A stretch of 64,000 nt of DNA from Solwaraspora sp. WMMD406 (GTDB lineage: Bacteria; Actinomycetota; Actinomycetes; Mycobacteriales; Micromonosporaceae): assembly GCF_029626025.1 (NCBI RefSeq), contig NZ_JARUBF010000001.1:2046001-2110000 (forward strand), given 5' to 3'. A program made the position numbers and the translations under genes. Shown one piece after another: positions 43,057 to 53,330 of the stretch (the first letter of the stretch is position 1; each line of letters opens with the position of its first letter). Below the pieces are notes generated by a model, which saw only the letters and a program-made list of their open reading frames with translations, was not told the origin of the DNA and searched no databases.

Positions 43057-43096
43057 GGTGCGGTGGGCGGCACAGCGCGGTGCCGCCCACCGCACC
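43057..43096 (+). terminator. Hairpin terminator after ssb
   Basis: A perfect 17-bp stem, GGTGCGGTGGGCGGCAC with its exact complement, and a six-base loop AGCGCG lie 22 bases after the ssb stop. No T tract follows. Confidence 0.75.
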
Positions 43097-43187
43097 ACCC
43101 GCCGGCACCAGCTGACTCGGCAGGTTACCGACCCGTACGGCTCAGGCGGTGGCCTATCGACCGACCACGGCGACGTAAGCTGCCGAC

Positions 43188-44282
43188 GTGGCTACCCGAT
43201 CCGGCAGATACCCGGCCCTGGCCGCTACCGCCGCCACCGCCGGCGGGATGCTCGCCGGGTACGCCCTCGACGCCCTGCTCGGCGACCCGCGCCGGCTGCA
43301 CCCGGTCGCCGGCTACGGCCGGTTCGCCGGCACCCTGGAACGCCGGATGTACCGGCCGTCGCGGCGAGCGGGAGCGGCGTACACGGCGGTGGCGGTCGGC
43401 ACGCCGGTGCTGGCGGCGGCGGCCGCGTCCGCGCTGACCCGACACCGCCCGGTGGCCCGGGCCGTGCTCGTCGCCGGTGCTACCTGGGCGGTCCTGGGCG
43501 GCCGGACCCTTCGCACCGAAGCGGGCGTGATGTCCAAGGCACTGCGCCGGGGCGACGTACCGGCCGCTCGGCGGCGGCTCAGCCACCTCTGCGGCCGGGA
43601 CCCGTCGGCGCTCGACGCCCCGGAACTCGCCCGCGCCACCGTCGAATCCGTCGCCGAGAACACCTCCGACGCCGTCGTCGCCCCACTGTTCTGGGGCGCG
43701 GTCGCCGGACTGCCCGGCCTGGTCGGCTACCGGGCCGCCAACACCCTCGACGCGATGGTCGGCCACCGGTCACCCCGCTACGAACAGTTCGGCACCGCGT
43801 CGGCCCGGCTCGACGACGCACTCAACCTGGTGCCGTCCCGGCTGACCGGGCTGGCGGCGGTCACCTGGGCACCGGCCGTCAAAGGCGACCGGTCGCGGGC
43901 CTGGCACGTCTGGCGGCGCGACCGCGCCGACCATCCCAGCCCCAACGCCGGGCAGTGCGAGGCGGCGTTCGCCGGTGCGCTCGGCGTACGGCTCGGCGGC
44001 CGCAACGTCTACGCCGGCCGCACCGACGTCCGCCCCTTCCTCGGCGACGGTCCCCGCCCGTCACCCCGCCACATCAAACGGGCCGCCCGGCTGTCCGGCC
44101 TGGTCGGGCACACCGCCGCCGTACTGCCGCTGGTCCTGCCATTCGCCGGGCTCGCGGTCCGTGCCCTGGCCCGCACGGTGACCAGACGCGCCCTGGCCGG
44201 CACAGTGATCAACCGCGCCCTGGCCCGGTCGACGGCCAGACCGCCCGGCCCGCCCAGACCGCCCGGCCCGTCCAGCCGATGA
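43188..44282 (+). CDS. cobD: Adenosylcobinamide-phosphate synthase CobD
   Basis: A 364-residue membrane protein of the CobD/CbiB family. The family signatures are [52 protein letters not shown], and [30 protein letters not shown]. It joins aminopropanol (or its phosphate) to adenosylcobyric acid in the nucleotide-loop branch of cobalamin synthesis. GTG 43188 follows the family start closely. Its stop overlaps the CobQ start (ATGA). No cobalamin riboswitch is visible upstream. The C-terminus is a Pro/Arg-rich tail. Confidence 0.93.
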   Translation: MATRSGRYPALAATAATAGGMLAGYALDALLGDPRRLHPVAGYGRFAGTLERRMYRPSRRAGAAYTAVAVGTPVLAAAAASALTRHRPVARAVLVAGATWAVLGGRTLRTEAGVMSKALRRGDVPAARRRLSHLCGRDPSALDAPELARATVESVAENTSDAVVAPLFWGAVAGLPGLVGYRAANTLDAMVGHRSPRYEQFGTASARLDDALNLVPSRLTGLAAVTWAPAVKGDRSRAWHVWRRDRADHPSPNAGQCEAAFAGALGVRLGGRNVYAGRTDVRPFLGDGPRPSPRHIKRAARLSGLVGHTAAVLPLVLPFAGLAVRALARTVTRRALAGTVINRALARSTARPPGPPRPPGPSSR

Positions 44283-45868
44283 CCGGCGGCGGACTGCTCG
44301 TCGCCGGCACCACCTCCGACGCCGGCAAGAGCGTGCTCACCGCCGGCATCTGCCGCTGGTTGGCCCGCAAAGGGGTCAGAGTCGCCCCGTTCAAAGCGCA
44401 GAACATGTCCAACAACTCGGCCGTCGTACTCGGACCGGACGGCCGGGCCGGTGAGATCGGCCGCGCCCAGGCGATGCAGGCCGCCGCCTGCGGGCTGACC
44501 CCCGAGGTCCGGTTCAACCCGGTGCTGCTCAAACCCGGCAGCGACCGGTCCAGCCAGGTCGTCCTGCTCGGCGAAGCCGTCGACACCGTCACCGCGACCA
44601 ACTACCGACCGGTGCGGTCCCGCCTCGCCGCCACCGCTCACGCCATCCTCGCCGAGCTGCGCGCCGAATACGACGTGGTGATCTGCGAAGGCGCCGGCAG
44701 CCCCACCGAGATCAACCTGCGCCAGGGCGACTTCGTCAACCTCGGACTCGCCCGCCGGGCCGGCCTACCGGCGATCGTCGTCGGCGACATCGACCGGGGT
44801 GGCGTCTTCGCCGCCATGTTCGGCACCGTCGCACTGCTCAGCGCCGACGACCAGGCGCTCGTCAGCGGCTTCGTGATCAACAAGTTCCGAGGCGACCCGG
44901 GTCTGCTGGAACCCGGGCTGGACATGCTGCGGCAGGTCACCGGCCGGCCCACGTACGGCGTACTGCCCTGGGAGCCGCGCGTCTGGCTCGACGGCGAGGA
45001 CTCCCTGGCGTACGGCACGACCCTCGGCCGACCCACGCCACCGTACGGCCGGGACACGCTGCGGGTCGCGGCGATCCGGCTGCCCCGCGTCTCCAACGCC
45101 ACCGACCTGGAAGCGCTCGCCGCAGAACCCGGCGTACGGGTCCGGCTGACCGCCGACCCGGCCGAGGTGGCCGCCGCCGACCTGGTCGTACTCCCCGGAT
45201 CCAAGTCGACAGTAGACGATCTGGACTGGTTGCGGGCGACCGGTCTCGCCGACGTGGTCACCGCTCATGCCGCCGCCGGCCGCCCACTGCTCGGCATCTG
45301 CGGCGGCTATCAGATGCTCGCCCGGGTGATCCACGACGACGTGGAAAGCCGACGCGGCAGCGTACCCGGCCTCGGCCTGCTGCCGATCGAGATCCGCTTC
45401 GCCCGGCGCAAGACCCTGGCCCACGCGCGCGGCACCACCTACGGCCCTGCCGACGACACCGACACCGCCGCTGACACCGCCGACGGGCCGGTCCCGGTGC
45501 GCGGCTACGAGATCCATCACGGGTACGTCTCCCACCGTGACCCGGGGACCCGGCCGCTGTTCACCGACGCTGCCGGGCGCGGCGAAGGTGCCCGCGTCGG
45601 ATCGGTCAGCGGCACCCACTGGCACGGCGCGTTCGAGTCCGACGAGTTCCGCCGCCGCTACCTGACCGAGGCGGCCCACCAGGCCGGCCGACACGGGTTC
45701 ACCCTCGCACCGGACACCAACTTCAGCGACCTGCGTCTGCGCGGACTCGACCTGCTCGGCGACCTGGTCGAGGAACACCTGGACACCGACGCGCTGTGGC
45801 GGCTGATCACCTCCGGGCCGCCCGCCGGCCTGCCATTCCTCCCACCCGGAGCGCCAGAGCCGTACTGA
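44279..45868 (+). CDS. cobQ: Cobyric acid synthase CobQ
   Basis: A 529-residue amidotransferase. The N-terminal P-loop is GTTSDAGKS, followed by [12 protein letters not shown] and [15 protein letters not shown]. The glutamine amidotransferase domain has the nucleophile Cys in [11 protein letters not shown] (near residue 341) and His in [15 protein letters not shown]. It amidates four carboxylates of adenosylcobyrinic acid a,c-diamide using glutamine and ATP. Residues near 390-400 contain a repeated TDTA/ADTA segment, a low-complexity insert like those in other genes of this window. It is translationally coupled to cobD. Confidence 0.95.
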   Translation: MTGGGLLVAGTTSDAGKSVLTAGICRWLARKGVRVAPFKAQNMSNNSAVVLGPDGRAGEIGRAQAMQAAACGLTPEVRFNPVLLKPGSDRSSQVVLLGEAVDTVTATNYRPVRSRLAATAHAILAELRAEYDVVICEGAGSPTEINLRQGDFVNLGLARRAGLPAIVVGDIDRGGVFAAMFGTVALLSADDQALVSGFVINKFRGDPGLLEPGLDMLRQVTGRPTYGVLPWEPRVWLDGEDSLAYGTTLGRPTPPYGRDTLRVAAIRLPRVSNATDLEALAAEPGVRVRLTADPAEVAAADLVVLPGSKSTVDDLDWLRATGLADVVTAHAAAGRPLLGICGGYQMLARVIHDDVESRRGSVPGLGLLPIEIRFARRKTLAHARGTTYGPADDTDTAADTADGPVPVRGYEIHHGYVSHRDPGTRPLFTDAAGRGEGARVGSVSGTHWHGAFESDEFRRRYLTEAAHQAGRHGFTLAPDTNFSDLRLRGLDLLGDLVEEHLDTDALWRLITSGPPAGLPFLPPGAPEPY

Positions 45869-45883
45869 CTCACCGGGAGCTCG

Positions 45884-46082
45884 TCAGTTCGCGGGAATCA
45901 GTCCGACCAGGGTGTCGAGGATCTCGTCGGCATCGGTCTTCCACTTGTCTCGGGTGAGTTGACCGCTCGCTTCCATGCTGATGGCCCCGTGTACGCCGCT
46001 GAGCAGCACGGCTCCGAAGTGGTGGGCTTGTGCGTCACCGACCAGTTCGCTCAAGACCGCGATGAACGGGTCCTGGAATCCT
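45884..46082 (-). pseudogene. TetR-family regulator, C-terminal remnant
   Basis: About 65 codons match the ligand-domain end of TetR regulators: FIAVLSELVGDAQAHHFGAVLLSGVHGAISMEASGQ and the helix KWKTDADEILDTLVGLI. The N-terminal DNA-binding half is absent, and the frame upstream has no coding character. It lies between cobQ and the Uma2 gene and probably marks an old deletion. Confidence 0.6.
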
Positions 46083-46124
46083 CCCGTGCCACAACGGAAC
46101 CCTGACGGGTCAGCGGCCCAGCGG

Positions 46125-46679
46125 TCAGTCGAGGTCGTGCTCGACCGGACTGGTGTTGAGCACCCAAGCGAGCGGCATGCTCGCGGCCGGCCGGTATCGG
46201 TCGCCGTCGAGGCGGTACATGGTGACGGTCTGCGTCGGGTCCTGGCCGATCGTCCAGTACTGGGGGATGCCGGCATCGGCGTACTCGATCGGTTTCGCGG
46301 CGGTGTCTGTGGCCTCGGAACCGGGCGAGATGATTTCGACGACCAGAAGGACGTCGGTGACGGGTAGCCATACGCCGTCGTTCTGTGCCTTGCTCCAGAC
46401 AACCAGGTCAGGAATGCGGCCACCGACGCCGCCCGCTTTTCCGGGGATGCGCAGCCCGACGGTCTGGGCGATGCGGTCGGCCGGAATGCCGGCGGCGAGC
46501 AACCAGCCGGTGAGCCGAGTCGCGATGATCGCGTGCAGGTACCCGGCCGGTGGCATGACCGACAGCACTCCCTCGGGGCTGATCTCGTACTGATGGTGCT
46601 CGTCCTCGGCCATCATCGCGGTGAGGTCGTCGAGCGTGATCACCGAGGGCATATGCCGTCCGACGGCTTCTGCGCTCAT
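46125..46679 (-). CDS. Uma2-family (DUF820) nuclease-fold protein
   Basis: A 184-residue protein. The PD-(D/E)xK core is visible: YEISPEGVLSVMPPAG, GGRIPDLVVWSK (catalytic Asp) and VTDVLLVVEIISPGSEATD (ExI), followed by YADAGIPQYWTIGQDP. The family is abundant in cyanobacteria and actinomycetes and is thought to be a restriction-like endonuclease; biochemical roles are mostly unknown. It diverges from the kinase gene. Confidence 0.88.
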   Translation of the reverse strand: MSAEAVGRHMPSVITLDDLTAMMAEDEHHQYEISPEGVLSVMPPAGYLHAIIATRLTGWLLAAGIPADRIAQTVGLRIPGKAGGVGGRIPDLVVWSKAQNDGVWLPVTDVLLVVEIISPGSEATDTAAKPIEYADAGIPQYWTIGQDPTQTVTMYRLDGDRYRPAASMPLAWVLNTSPVEHDLD

Positions 46680-46733
46680 GCCGCCTACTGTATCGGTCGA
46701 GGCCGCTGGAACGGTACGAGAAGGGACTTCGGT

Positions 46734-47486
46734 GTGGACGAGCGTCCGGACGTGGTCGAGACCTTCGACGGCCTGGCCCGGCGGGTGTACGCCGGACCGG
46801 CCCGCCTCGGCCCGGTCCGGCTCGTCGCCGTCGACGGTCCGAGTGGTGCCGGCAAGTCGACCTTCGCCGATCGGCTCGCGGCCGCCTGCGCGGCGGTCAC
46901 CCCGACCGCACCGGTACGCCCGGAGCCCGACCCGGCAAGGCCAGCCGGGCCGGCGACCGAGCCAGCCGGGCCGACGACGACCACTGGAGTCGCTGTCGTG
47001 CGTACGGACGATCTGCTCGACGGCTGGACCGACCAGTTCACCTTCTGGCCCCGGCTGCGCGACCAGGTGCTGGACCCGTTGCGCGCCGGCCGGCCGGCCC
47101 GCTACCGACGCTACGACTGGACCGCCGGCCGGTTCGCCGACACCTGGACAACCCTCGCGCCGCCGGCCGTACTCGTGCTCGAAGGAGTCAGCGCGGCGCG
47201 GGCCGCGATCCGCCCGACGGCGACCCTGTCGGTTTTCGTCACCGCGCCGGCACCGGTACGGCTGGCCCGCTCGCTGGCCCGCGACGGCGCGGCGCTACAA
47301 CCCGTGCTAGACCGGTGGCGGCAGGCCGAGGACCGGTTCTTCACCGCCGACGGTACGGCCGCAACCGTGCACCTGCTGGTGGACGGAGCAGCGGAAACGC
47401 CGGACGGCTCGGTGCGCTGCCGGTGGCGTGGCGTCGGCGGTGACGTGGACGCCGACGGTGCCGGTGGGGCACCATCGGCGGGGTAG
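46734..47486 (+). CDS. Uridine kinase-like P-loop kinase
   Basis: A 250-residue kinase starting at GTG 46734, with AAGGGA five bases upstream. Walker A is GPSGAGKST; LVAVDG precedes it, VRTDDLLDGWTD marks the substrate loop, and VLVLEGVSAAR is the Walker-B-like strand. A Pro/Ala/Thr-rich stretch of about 25 residues (PEPDPARPAGPATEPAG) interrupts the fold after the P-loop helix. It should phosphorylate a small nucleoside or similar; the substrate is not clear. Confidence 0.82.
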   Translation: MDERPDVVETFDGLARRVYAGPARLGPVRLVAVDGPSGAGKSTFADRLAAACAAVTPTAPVRPEPDPARPAGPATEPAGPTTTTGVAVVRTDDLLDGWTDQFTFWPRLRDQVLDPLRAGRPARYRRYDWTAGRFADTWTTLAPPAVLVLEGVSAARAAIRPTATLSVFVTAPAPVRLARSLARDGAALQPVLDRWRQAEDRFFTADGTAATVHLLVDGAAETPDGSVRCRWRGVGGDVDADGAGGAPSAG

Positions 47487-47520
47487 GGCCAGGTCAGCCG
47501 ACCCCGGGGAGCGTGCCGAG

Positions 47521-48711
47521 ATGACCGCAGACAACGGTGGAGCAGCCGCAGACAGTGGTGGAGCGGCCGCCGGCAACGGCGAGACGACCGCGAGCGACGC
47601 CGGCGCGGCGACGCCGGCCAAGCGCCGGATCGTACTGACCGGGATCAGTTCCCGCGCCTGGGAGCACCCGGCCGACCGGGGCGCGTTGACCGCGCTGCGG
47701 GAACTGCGCGGCTTCGACGACGTCGTCAAGACGTTCTTCGGCATGTGGAACGAGCGGGCGTTCCGCCTGTCTTACCTGGCGTCGTCGATCCGGGTGGACC
47801 ACCGGCAGTACCCCCGGGTGTACCGGCTGTTCGCCGAGGCGGCGGCCAGCCTCGACGTGCCGGAACTGCCGGAACTGTTCGTCACCCAGTCGCCGGTGCT
47901 CGGCGCCAGGGCGATCGGGCTGGACCGCCCGTTCATCGTGCTCGACAGCGCCTGCGTGCAGCAGCTCGACGACGAGGAACTGCGCACCCTGCTCGGCCAC
48001 GAACTCGGCCACGTCCGCAGCGGCCACGCCGTCTACCAGACGATTCTCACCATTCTGACCCGCTGGGCGACGAACCTGGCCTGGCTGCCGGTCGGCGCGA
48101 TCGCGCTGCGGGCGATCATCGCGGCGATGCTCGAATGGTGGCGCAAGGCGGAGCTGTCCGCCGACCGGGCCGGCCTGCTGGCCGCCCAGGACCCGGCTGC
48201 TTCGCTGCGGCTGCTGATGAAGCTCGCCGGTGGCGGCGACCTGACCCAGATCGACACCGCAGCCTTCCTGGAGCAGGCCGCCGAGTACGACGGCGGCGGC
48301 GACCTGCGCGACAGCCTGCACAAGCTGCGGATGACGGCGTGGAGCACCCACCCGGTGCCGGTGGCCCGGGCGGCGGCACTGCGCGACTGGATCGACTCGG
48401 GCGGGTACGGCCGGGTACTGGCCGGCGACTATCCGCGCCGCGCCGACGATGCCAACGCCTCTGTGTCGGAGGAGATCAAAGCAGCTGCCCAGGCGTACCG
48501 GGAGCAGTTCAGCCGTACCCAGGATCCGCTCGCCGGGTTGCTGCGCCGTCTCGGCGGCGGCGCGGCCGACCTGGGGGAGTGGGCCAGCGGAGCGGCGGGA
48601 CGGGCGCGTTCCTGGATGGGCGCGGCCAGCGCCAGCCGTACCGAGGACAACTGGCCGGGGGCGACCGCCAGCGACCCCCGCCGCCCGTCGCCCCCACCAC
48701 CACCGGCCTGA
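47521..48711 (+). CDS. M48-family metallopeptidase
   Basis: A 396-residue protein with the zinc motif LLGHELGHVRSGHAVYQTILT (HExxH near residue 160), and a downstream RKAELSADRAGLLAAQDP that contributes the third ligand Glu. The first 30 residues are Gly/Ala/Asp/Thr-rich and poorly ordered. One hydrophobic region (WLPVGAIALRAIIAAMLEWW) may anchor it. The Pro-rich C-terminus RPSPPPPPA suggests an intracellular partner. It is likely a stress or quality-control protease. Confidence 0.88.
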   Translation: MTADNGGAAADSGGAAAGNGETTASDAGAATPAKRRIVLTGISSRAWEHPADRGALTALRELRGFDDVVKTFFGMWNERAFRLSYLASSIRVDHRQYPRVYRLFAEAAASLDVPELPELFVTQSPVLGARAIGLDRPFIVLDSACVQQLDDEELRTLLGHELGHVRSGHAVYQTILTILTRWATNLAWLPVGAIALRAIIAAMLEWWRKAELSADRAGLLAAQDPAASLRLLMKLAGGGDLTQIDTAAFLEQAAEYDGGGDLRDSLHKLRMTAWSTHPVPVARAAALRDWIDSGGYGRVLAGDYPRRADDANASVSEEIKAAAQAYREQFSRTQDPLAGLLRRLGGGAADLGEWASGAAGRARSWMGAASASRTEDNWPGATASDPRRPSPPPPPA

Positions 48712-48784
48712 CCCGCCACCGGCCCGGTGGTGTCCGGTGCGCGGTGCGGTCGTCCACCGACGATCGCGCACCTACGATCGCGCC

Positions 48785-50191
48785 ATGACGAACGATCCTG
48801 CCACGACGACTTCGATCCTGACCGAGCCGCAGTTGCGGGCCGCCATCAGCCGGGAACTGCCCGGCGTCCGGGCCGATCTGGAGCGGTTGATCCGGATTCC
48901 CGGTATCGCGTTCGACGGGTTCGACCACAGCGAGGTGCAGCGGTCCGCCGAGGCGGTCGCCGAACTGGCCCGGGGCTGCGGGCTCGACGTCCAGGTGGTC
49001 CGGGCCGGCGACGGCCAGCCGGCGGTGATCGGCCGGCGGCCCGCGCCGCCGGGAGCCCCGACCGTGCTGCTCTACGCCCACCACGACGTACAACCCGTCG
49101 GTGACCTGGCCCGGTGGGACGGCGACCCGTTCGAGCCGGTCGAGCGCGACGGGCGGCTGTACGGGCGCGGCGCCGCCGACGACAAGGCCGGCGTGATGGC
49201 GCACATCGCCGCCCTGCGCGCGTTCGGCGACGCGCTACCGGTCGGCGTGGTCTTGTTCGTCGAGGGCGAGGAGGAGTACGGCAGCGAATCGTTGTCGCAA
49301 CTGCTCGACGAGCACCGGGACACCCTCGCCGCCGACGTGATCGTGATCGCCGACTCGGCCAACTGGGACATCGGCGTGCCGGCGTTGACCACCTCGCTGC
49401 GCGGACTGGTCAACTGCTTCGTCGAGGTGCGCACCCTCGACAAGGCGGTGCACAGCGGCATGTTCGGCGGCCCGGTGCCGGACGCGCTGACCGTCCTGTG
49501 CCGGCTGCTGGCCACGTTGCACGACGACGCCGGTGACGTCGCGGTGCCGGATCTGGTCGGCCGGTCCGGCGCGGCGGTCGACCTGCCGCCGCAGCGGCTG
49601 CGCGACGAGGCCGGCCTGGTCGACGGCGTCCGGTTCACCGGCACCGGGGCGCTCACCGACCGGCTCTGGACCAAACCGGCGCTGGCGGTGCTCGGCATCG
49701 ACGCCCCGCCCACCGACGGCGCGCCGAACGCGCTGGTGCCGGCCGCCCGGGCCAAGCTGAGCCTGCGGCTGGCCCCCGGCGACGACCCGGCCAAGGCGTA
49801 CGCGGCGTTGACCACCCACCTGCGGCAGCAGGTGTCCTGGGGGGCGCAGGTCGAGGTGACGCTGGAAAGCGACGGTCAGCCGTGTCTGATCGACGCGGCC
49901 GGCCCGGTGTTCGACGCGGCGCGGGCAGCGTTCCAAGCCGCCTGGGACGGTACGGCCCCGGTCGATATCGGGGTGGGCGGGTCGATTCCGTTCATCGCCA
50001 CCTTCCAGGAGATGTTCCCGGGCGCGGCGATCCTGGTGACCGGCGTCGAGGATCCGTACGCCGGTGCGCACGGGCCGAACGAGAGCCTGCACCTGGCCGA
50101 GTTCGAGCGGGCCTGCCTGGCGGAGGCGCTGTTGCTGGCGAAGGTCGCCGAATCGGCGATTCGGCTGCGCGCGGAGGATGCCGTACGCTAG
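48785..50191 (+). CDS. M20-family dipeptidase
   Basis: A 468-residue metallopeptidase of the ArgE/DapE/CPG2 group. VLLYAHHDVQPVGDLARWDGDPF carries the first metal-binding His and Asp; GRGAADDKAGVMAHI the bridging Asp; LFVEGEEEYGSESL the catalytic Glu. The dimerisation domain includes TLDKAVHSGMFGGPVPDAL. It hydrolyses dipeptides or similar amides in the cytoplasm. The gene after it follows within ten bases. Confidence 0.93.
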   Translation: MTNDPATTTSILTEPQLRAAISRELPGVRADLERLIRIPGIAFDGFDHSEVQRSAEAVAELARGCGLDVQVVRAGDGQPAVIGRRPAPPGAPTVLLYAHHDVQPVGDLARWDGDPFEPVERDGRLYGRGAADDKAGVMAHIAALRAFGDALPVGVVLFVEGEEEYGSESLSQLLDEHRDTLAADVIVIADSANWDIGVPALTTSLRGLVNCFVEVRTLDKAVHSGMFGGPVPDALTVLCRLLATLHDDAGDVAVPDLVGRSGAAVDLPPQRLRDEAGLVDGVRFTGTGALTDRLWTKPALAVLGIDAPPTDGAPNALVPAARAKLSLRLAPGDDPAKAYAALTTHLRQQVSWGAQVEVTLESDGQPCLIDAAGPVFDAARAAFQAAWDGTAPVDIGVGGSIPFIATFQEMFPGAAILVTGVEDPYAGAHGPNESLHLAEFERACLAEALLLAKVAESAIRLRAEDAVR

Positions 50192-50200
50192 GGTTCGAAC

Positions 50201-50461
50201 ATGCGTACGAACGAGGTGATCGCGCGGCTCGACGCCGCCGTCAGTGCTCTGCGGGACGTCAGCGTCTCCGCCCTGCCCGAGGAGTCGCTGCGGGCACAGC
50301 TCGGTGAGCTCTCGGTGGCCCTCTGCGCTGTCGATTCGGCGTTGGCCCGGGTCGCCGACGAGGTCCGGGCCCGTGGCCTGCGGATCGAGGAGCCCGCCGG
50401 GGCGACCGATCCGATCCGCCGCCGATCCGACACCGATCCGGGGCTGCTGGTCACCGCCTGA
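50201..50461 (+). CDS. Hypothetical 86-residue helical protein
   Basis: A short protein starting nine bases after the dipeptidase stop. It is mostly one long helix pair: NEVIARLDAAVSALRDVSVSALPEESLRAQLGELSVAL, then ALARVADEVRARGLRIEE. The pattern resembles the N-terminus of DUF222/HNH nuclease proteins found in actinobacteria, but the nuclease half is absent. It may be a stand-alone adaptor or a truncated gene. Confidence 0.6.
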   Translation: MRTNEVIARLDAAVSALRDVSVSALPEESLRAQLGELSVALCAVDSALARVADEVRARGLRIEEPAGATDPIRRRSDTDPGLLVTA

Positions 50462-50539
50462 CCGACGGCCGGCGGACAGCGGCCGGCGCACGGCGCGGGA
50501 TCGGCGGATCTTGTCGCAGGTGGCTGCCAGGATGAGCTG

Positions 50540-52105
50540 GTGCGGTTCATCGACCTGGCGGCCACCTCGGCCGCGGTGACGACGACACCTGGCCGGCGGG
50601 CCAAAGTCGAGTTGCTTGCCGCCGCGCTGCGGGCGTTGCCCGCCGACGAGATCGCCACCGGCGCGGCGTACCTCGCCGGTGAGCTGCCCCAACGTCAGAC
50701 CGGTGTCGGCTACGCCGGTTTGCGGGACCTGCCGCCCCCGGCGCAGGTGCCGAGGCTGTCCGTCGGTGCCGTCGACGCCGCCGTGTCGGCGATCGCCGCT
50801 GTCGCCGGCGTCGGCGCGAAAGACCGCCGCCGGCACCTGCTCGGGGCGTTGTTCGCCGCTGCCACCGTCGACGAGCAGCGGCTGCTCGTCGGACTGTTCA
50901 CCGGCGAACTGCGCCAGGGCGCACAGGCCGGGCTGCTCGCCGACGCGGTCGCCCGAGCCGCCGAGGTGCCGCTCCCGCTGGTCCGCCGCACGCTGCTGCT
51001 CACTGGCGACCTGACCGTGGTCGCGTCCGCCGCGCTCACCGGCGGCGTCGCGGCACTCACCGCCTTCACCCTGTCGGTCGGCCGCCCGCTGGCCCCGATG
51101 CTGGCGAGCAGCGCCGCGTCGGTCGACGACGCGGTGACGGCGACCGGCGTCCCGGCCGTGGTGGACGTCAAACTCGACGGGATCCGGATCCAGGTGCACC
51201 GCAGCGGCGACGACGTCGCCGTGTTCAGCCGCAGCCTGGACGAGATCACCGCCCGGGTGCCGGCGGTGGTCGCCGCGGTCCGGGCGCTACCCGTACGGGA
51301 CGTGGTGCTCGACGGCGAGGCGTTGGCGCTCGACGAGACCGGCCGGCCCCGACCGTTTCAGGAGACGGCCCGTGTCGGCGTGCGACTCGCGCCGTACTTC
51401 TTCGACCTGCTGCACCTCGACGGCGTCGACCTGCTCGACGAACCCGGTGACACGCGGTGGCCGGCCCTGGCGTCGATCGTCCCGCCCACGCTGCGGGTCA
51501 CCCGGACGACAGTTACCGACACCGACACCGACAGCGACAGCGACGGGGGCGGCGACAGCGACGGGCCGGTCATCGGCGCGGCAGCCGAGCAGGCCGCCGC
51601 CGCGTTCGCCGCCGCCCTCGACGCCGGACACGAAGGAGTGGTGATCAAGTCGCCGCGCGCGCCGTACGACGCGGGTCGGCGGGGTGCCGCCTGGGTCAAG
51701 GTCAAGCCTCGGCACGTCCTCGACCTGGTGGTGCTGGCGGTGGAGTGGGGCAGCGGCCGGCGCAAGGGCTGGCTTTCCAACCTGCACCTGGGCGCCCGGG
51801 ATCCGGCCGGCGACGGGTTCGTCATGCTGGGCAAGACCTTCAAAGGGCTGACCGACGAGACGCTGCGCTGGCAGACCGACCGGTTCCAGCGGCTCGCCGT
51901 CGAGCATTCCGAATGGGTGGTCCGGGTCCGCCCGGAGCAGGTCGTGGAGATCGCGTTCGACGGGGTGCAGACCAGCCCGCGCTATCCGGGCGGGCTGGCG
52001 CTGCGGTTCGCCCGGGTGCTGCGCTACCGCGACGACAAGACGGCCGCCGAGGCGGACACCATCGAGACGGTACGGGCCATCCACGCCGGCCGGCGTACCT
52101 GGTAG
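50540..52105 (+). CDS. ligB: ATP-dependent DNA ligase, LigB type
   Basis: A 521-residue ligase resembling Mycobacterium LigB. The N-terminal DNA-binding domain has AATSAAVTTTPGRRAKVELLA, and the nucleotidyltransferase motif I is VVDVKLDGIRIQVHR (the adenylated Lys near residue 211). Motif III is PYFFDLLHLDG, motif IV HEGVVIKSP, motif V AWVKVKP, and the OB domain follows. An Asp/Ser/Thr-rich repeat (TDTDTDSDSDGGGDSD, about residues 325-345) is inserted between motifs III and IV. It seals nicks with ATP and probably serves repair. GTG 50540 is the start. Confidence 0.9.
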   Translation: MRFIDLAATSAAVTTTPGRRAKVELLAAALRALPADEIATGAAYLAGELPQRQTGVGYAGLRDLPPPAQVPRLSVGAVDAAVSAIAAVAGVGAKDRRRHLLGALFAAATVDEQRLLVGLFTGELRQGAQAGLLADAVARAAEVPLPLVRRTLLLTGDLTVVASAALTGGVAALTAFTLSVGRPLAPMLASSAASVDDAVTATGVPAVVDVKLDGIRIQVHRSGDDVAVFSRSLDEITARVPAVVAAVRALPVRDVVLDGEALALDETGRPRPFQETARVGVRLAPYFFDLLHLDGVDLLDEPGDTRWPALASIVPPTLRVTRTTVTDTDTDSDSDGGGDSDGPVIGAAAEQAAAAFAAALDAGHEGVVIKSPRAPYDAGRRGAAWVKVKPRHVLDLVVLAVEWGSGRRKGWLSNLHLGARDPAGDGFVMLGKTFKGLTDETLRWQTDRFQRLAVEHSEWVVRVRPEQVVEIAFDGVQTSPRYPGGLALRFARVLRYRDDKTAAEADTIETVRAIHAGRRTW

Positions 52106-52224
52106 TTGTCCGGCGCCCGGTCGGGCGGTGCCGGCTGGTCCGGCGGCGCTGGCGGCCGGCCCGGCCCGGCGTCGCGGAACCGCAGCAGGTCCGCTTCGGA
52201 CTCCCACCGTTCGCGCACAGACTG

Positions 52225-53250
52225 TCAGACCAGCGGATTGTGGCCGGCGGCCACGATCTCACTGGCCGGCGGCGGTGGCGGCGGTGTGCCGTCACCGAAC
52301 GGGCGTCCGCCGAGTCGCTCCCGGCCGTGCGGGCTGAGCCAGTTCGCCAGGTCCGGCCCGAGTGGCACCACCCGGGTCGGGTTGATGTCCCGGTGCACCT
52401 CGTAGTAGTGCCGCTTGATGTGATCGAAGTCGATCGTGTCGCCGAAGCCGGGCGTCTGAAACAGATCCCGGGCGTACGCCCACAGCACCGGCATCTCGGC
52501 CAGCTTCTCCCGGTTGCACTTGAAATGTCCGTGATAGACGGGGTCGAAGCGGACCAACGTCGTGAACAGCCGCACGTCGGCCTCGGTGATCGTGTCGCCG
52601 ACCAGGTAACGCTGGGTCTCCAGCCGGGTCGAGAGCCAGTCGATCCGGTCGAACAGCCGCTGGTACGCCTTGGCGTACGCCTCCTGGCTGCCGGCGAAGC
52701 CGCACCGGTAGACCCCGTTGTTGACGTCGGCGAACACGACCGCGTTGACCTCGTCGATCTCGGCGCGCAGCGGCTCGGGATACAGCTGCGGCGCCCCGGG
52801 CCGGTGGTAGGCGGTCCACTCGGTCGACATGTCCAGGGTGATCCGGGCGTAGTCGTTGGTCACCACCTGCCCGGTGGGCACGTCGACGATCGCCGGTACG
52901 GTGATCCCCCGCTCGTAGTCGGGGAACCGGGCGAAGAAGGCCTCCTGCAGCCGTTCGATGCCGAGCACCGGGTCCCGGCCGTCCGGGTCCAGGTCGAAGG
53001 TCCAGCTCCGTTTGTCGTGTGTGGGACCGGCGACCCCCATAGACAGCGCCTGCTCCAAGCCGAGCAGCCGGCGGACGATGATGGTCCGGTTCGCCCACGG
53101 GCAGGCCCGGCTGACCACCAACCGGTACCGGTCCGGTTCCACCGGGTAGCCGTCACGCCCGTCGGCGGTGATCCGGGTCGCGATGTACCGCTGGTCGCGG
53201 GTGAACTCCCCGCCAGGATTGACATAGGTGCCGTCTGCCGTCTTCGCCAT
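52225..53250 (-). CDS. Glutathionyl-hydroquinone reductase-like thiol transferase
   Basis: A 341-residue enzyme of the glutathione S-transferase superfamily (ECM4/YqjG branch). The redox motif is YRLVVSRACPWANRTIIVRRL with the active Cys in CPWA; GPTHDKRSWTF and LYPEPLRAEIDEVNAVVFADVNNGVYRCGFA are branch-specific. ADVRLFTTLVRFD is the C-terminal helical domain. Such enzymes remove thiols from quinone conjugates; in this organism the thiol would probably be mycothiol rather than glutathione. ATG 53250 is the start. The Pro-rich tail PPPPPPAS is an oddity. Confidence 0.88.
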   Translation of the reverse strand: MAKTADGTYVNPGGEFTRDQRYIATRITADGRDGYPVEPDRYRLVVSRACPWANRTIIVRRLLGLEQALSMGVAGPTHDKRSWTFDLDPDGRDPVLGIERLQEAFFARFPDYERGITVPAIVDVPTGQVVTNDYARITLDMSTEWTAYHRPGAPQLYPEPLRAEIDEVNAVVFADVNNGVYRCGFAGSQEAYAKAYQRLFDRIDWLSTRLETQRYLVGDTITEADVRLFTTLVRFDPVYHGHFKCNREKLAEMPVLWAYARDLFQTPGFGDTIDFDHIKRHYYEVHRDINPTRVVPLGPDLANWLSPHGRERLGGRPFGDGTPPPPPPASEIVAAGHNPLV

Positions 53251-53330
53251 GTCGGTACGGTACCCAGTTCGCTGTCGTCCGCATCCGCTGTCGGCCGGCT
53301 CGACCATCCGACTGAGCGGCCGTCACCCGG

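Noticed and set aside
43097-43187. Cobalamin riboswitch before cobD
   Set aside because: Only 91 bases follow the terminator and none of the conserved B12-box words is recognisable.
42341-44278. A long upstream extension of the cobQ frame
   Set aside because: The extension overlaps ssb and cobD in another frame, is Pro/Arg/Thr-rich and has no homology pattern; the family start [18 protein letters not shown] is at 44279.
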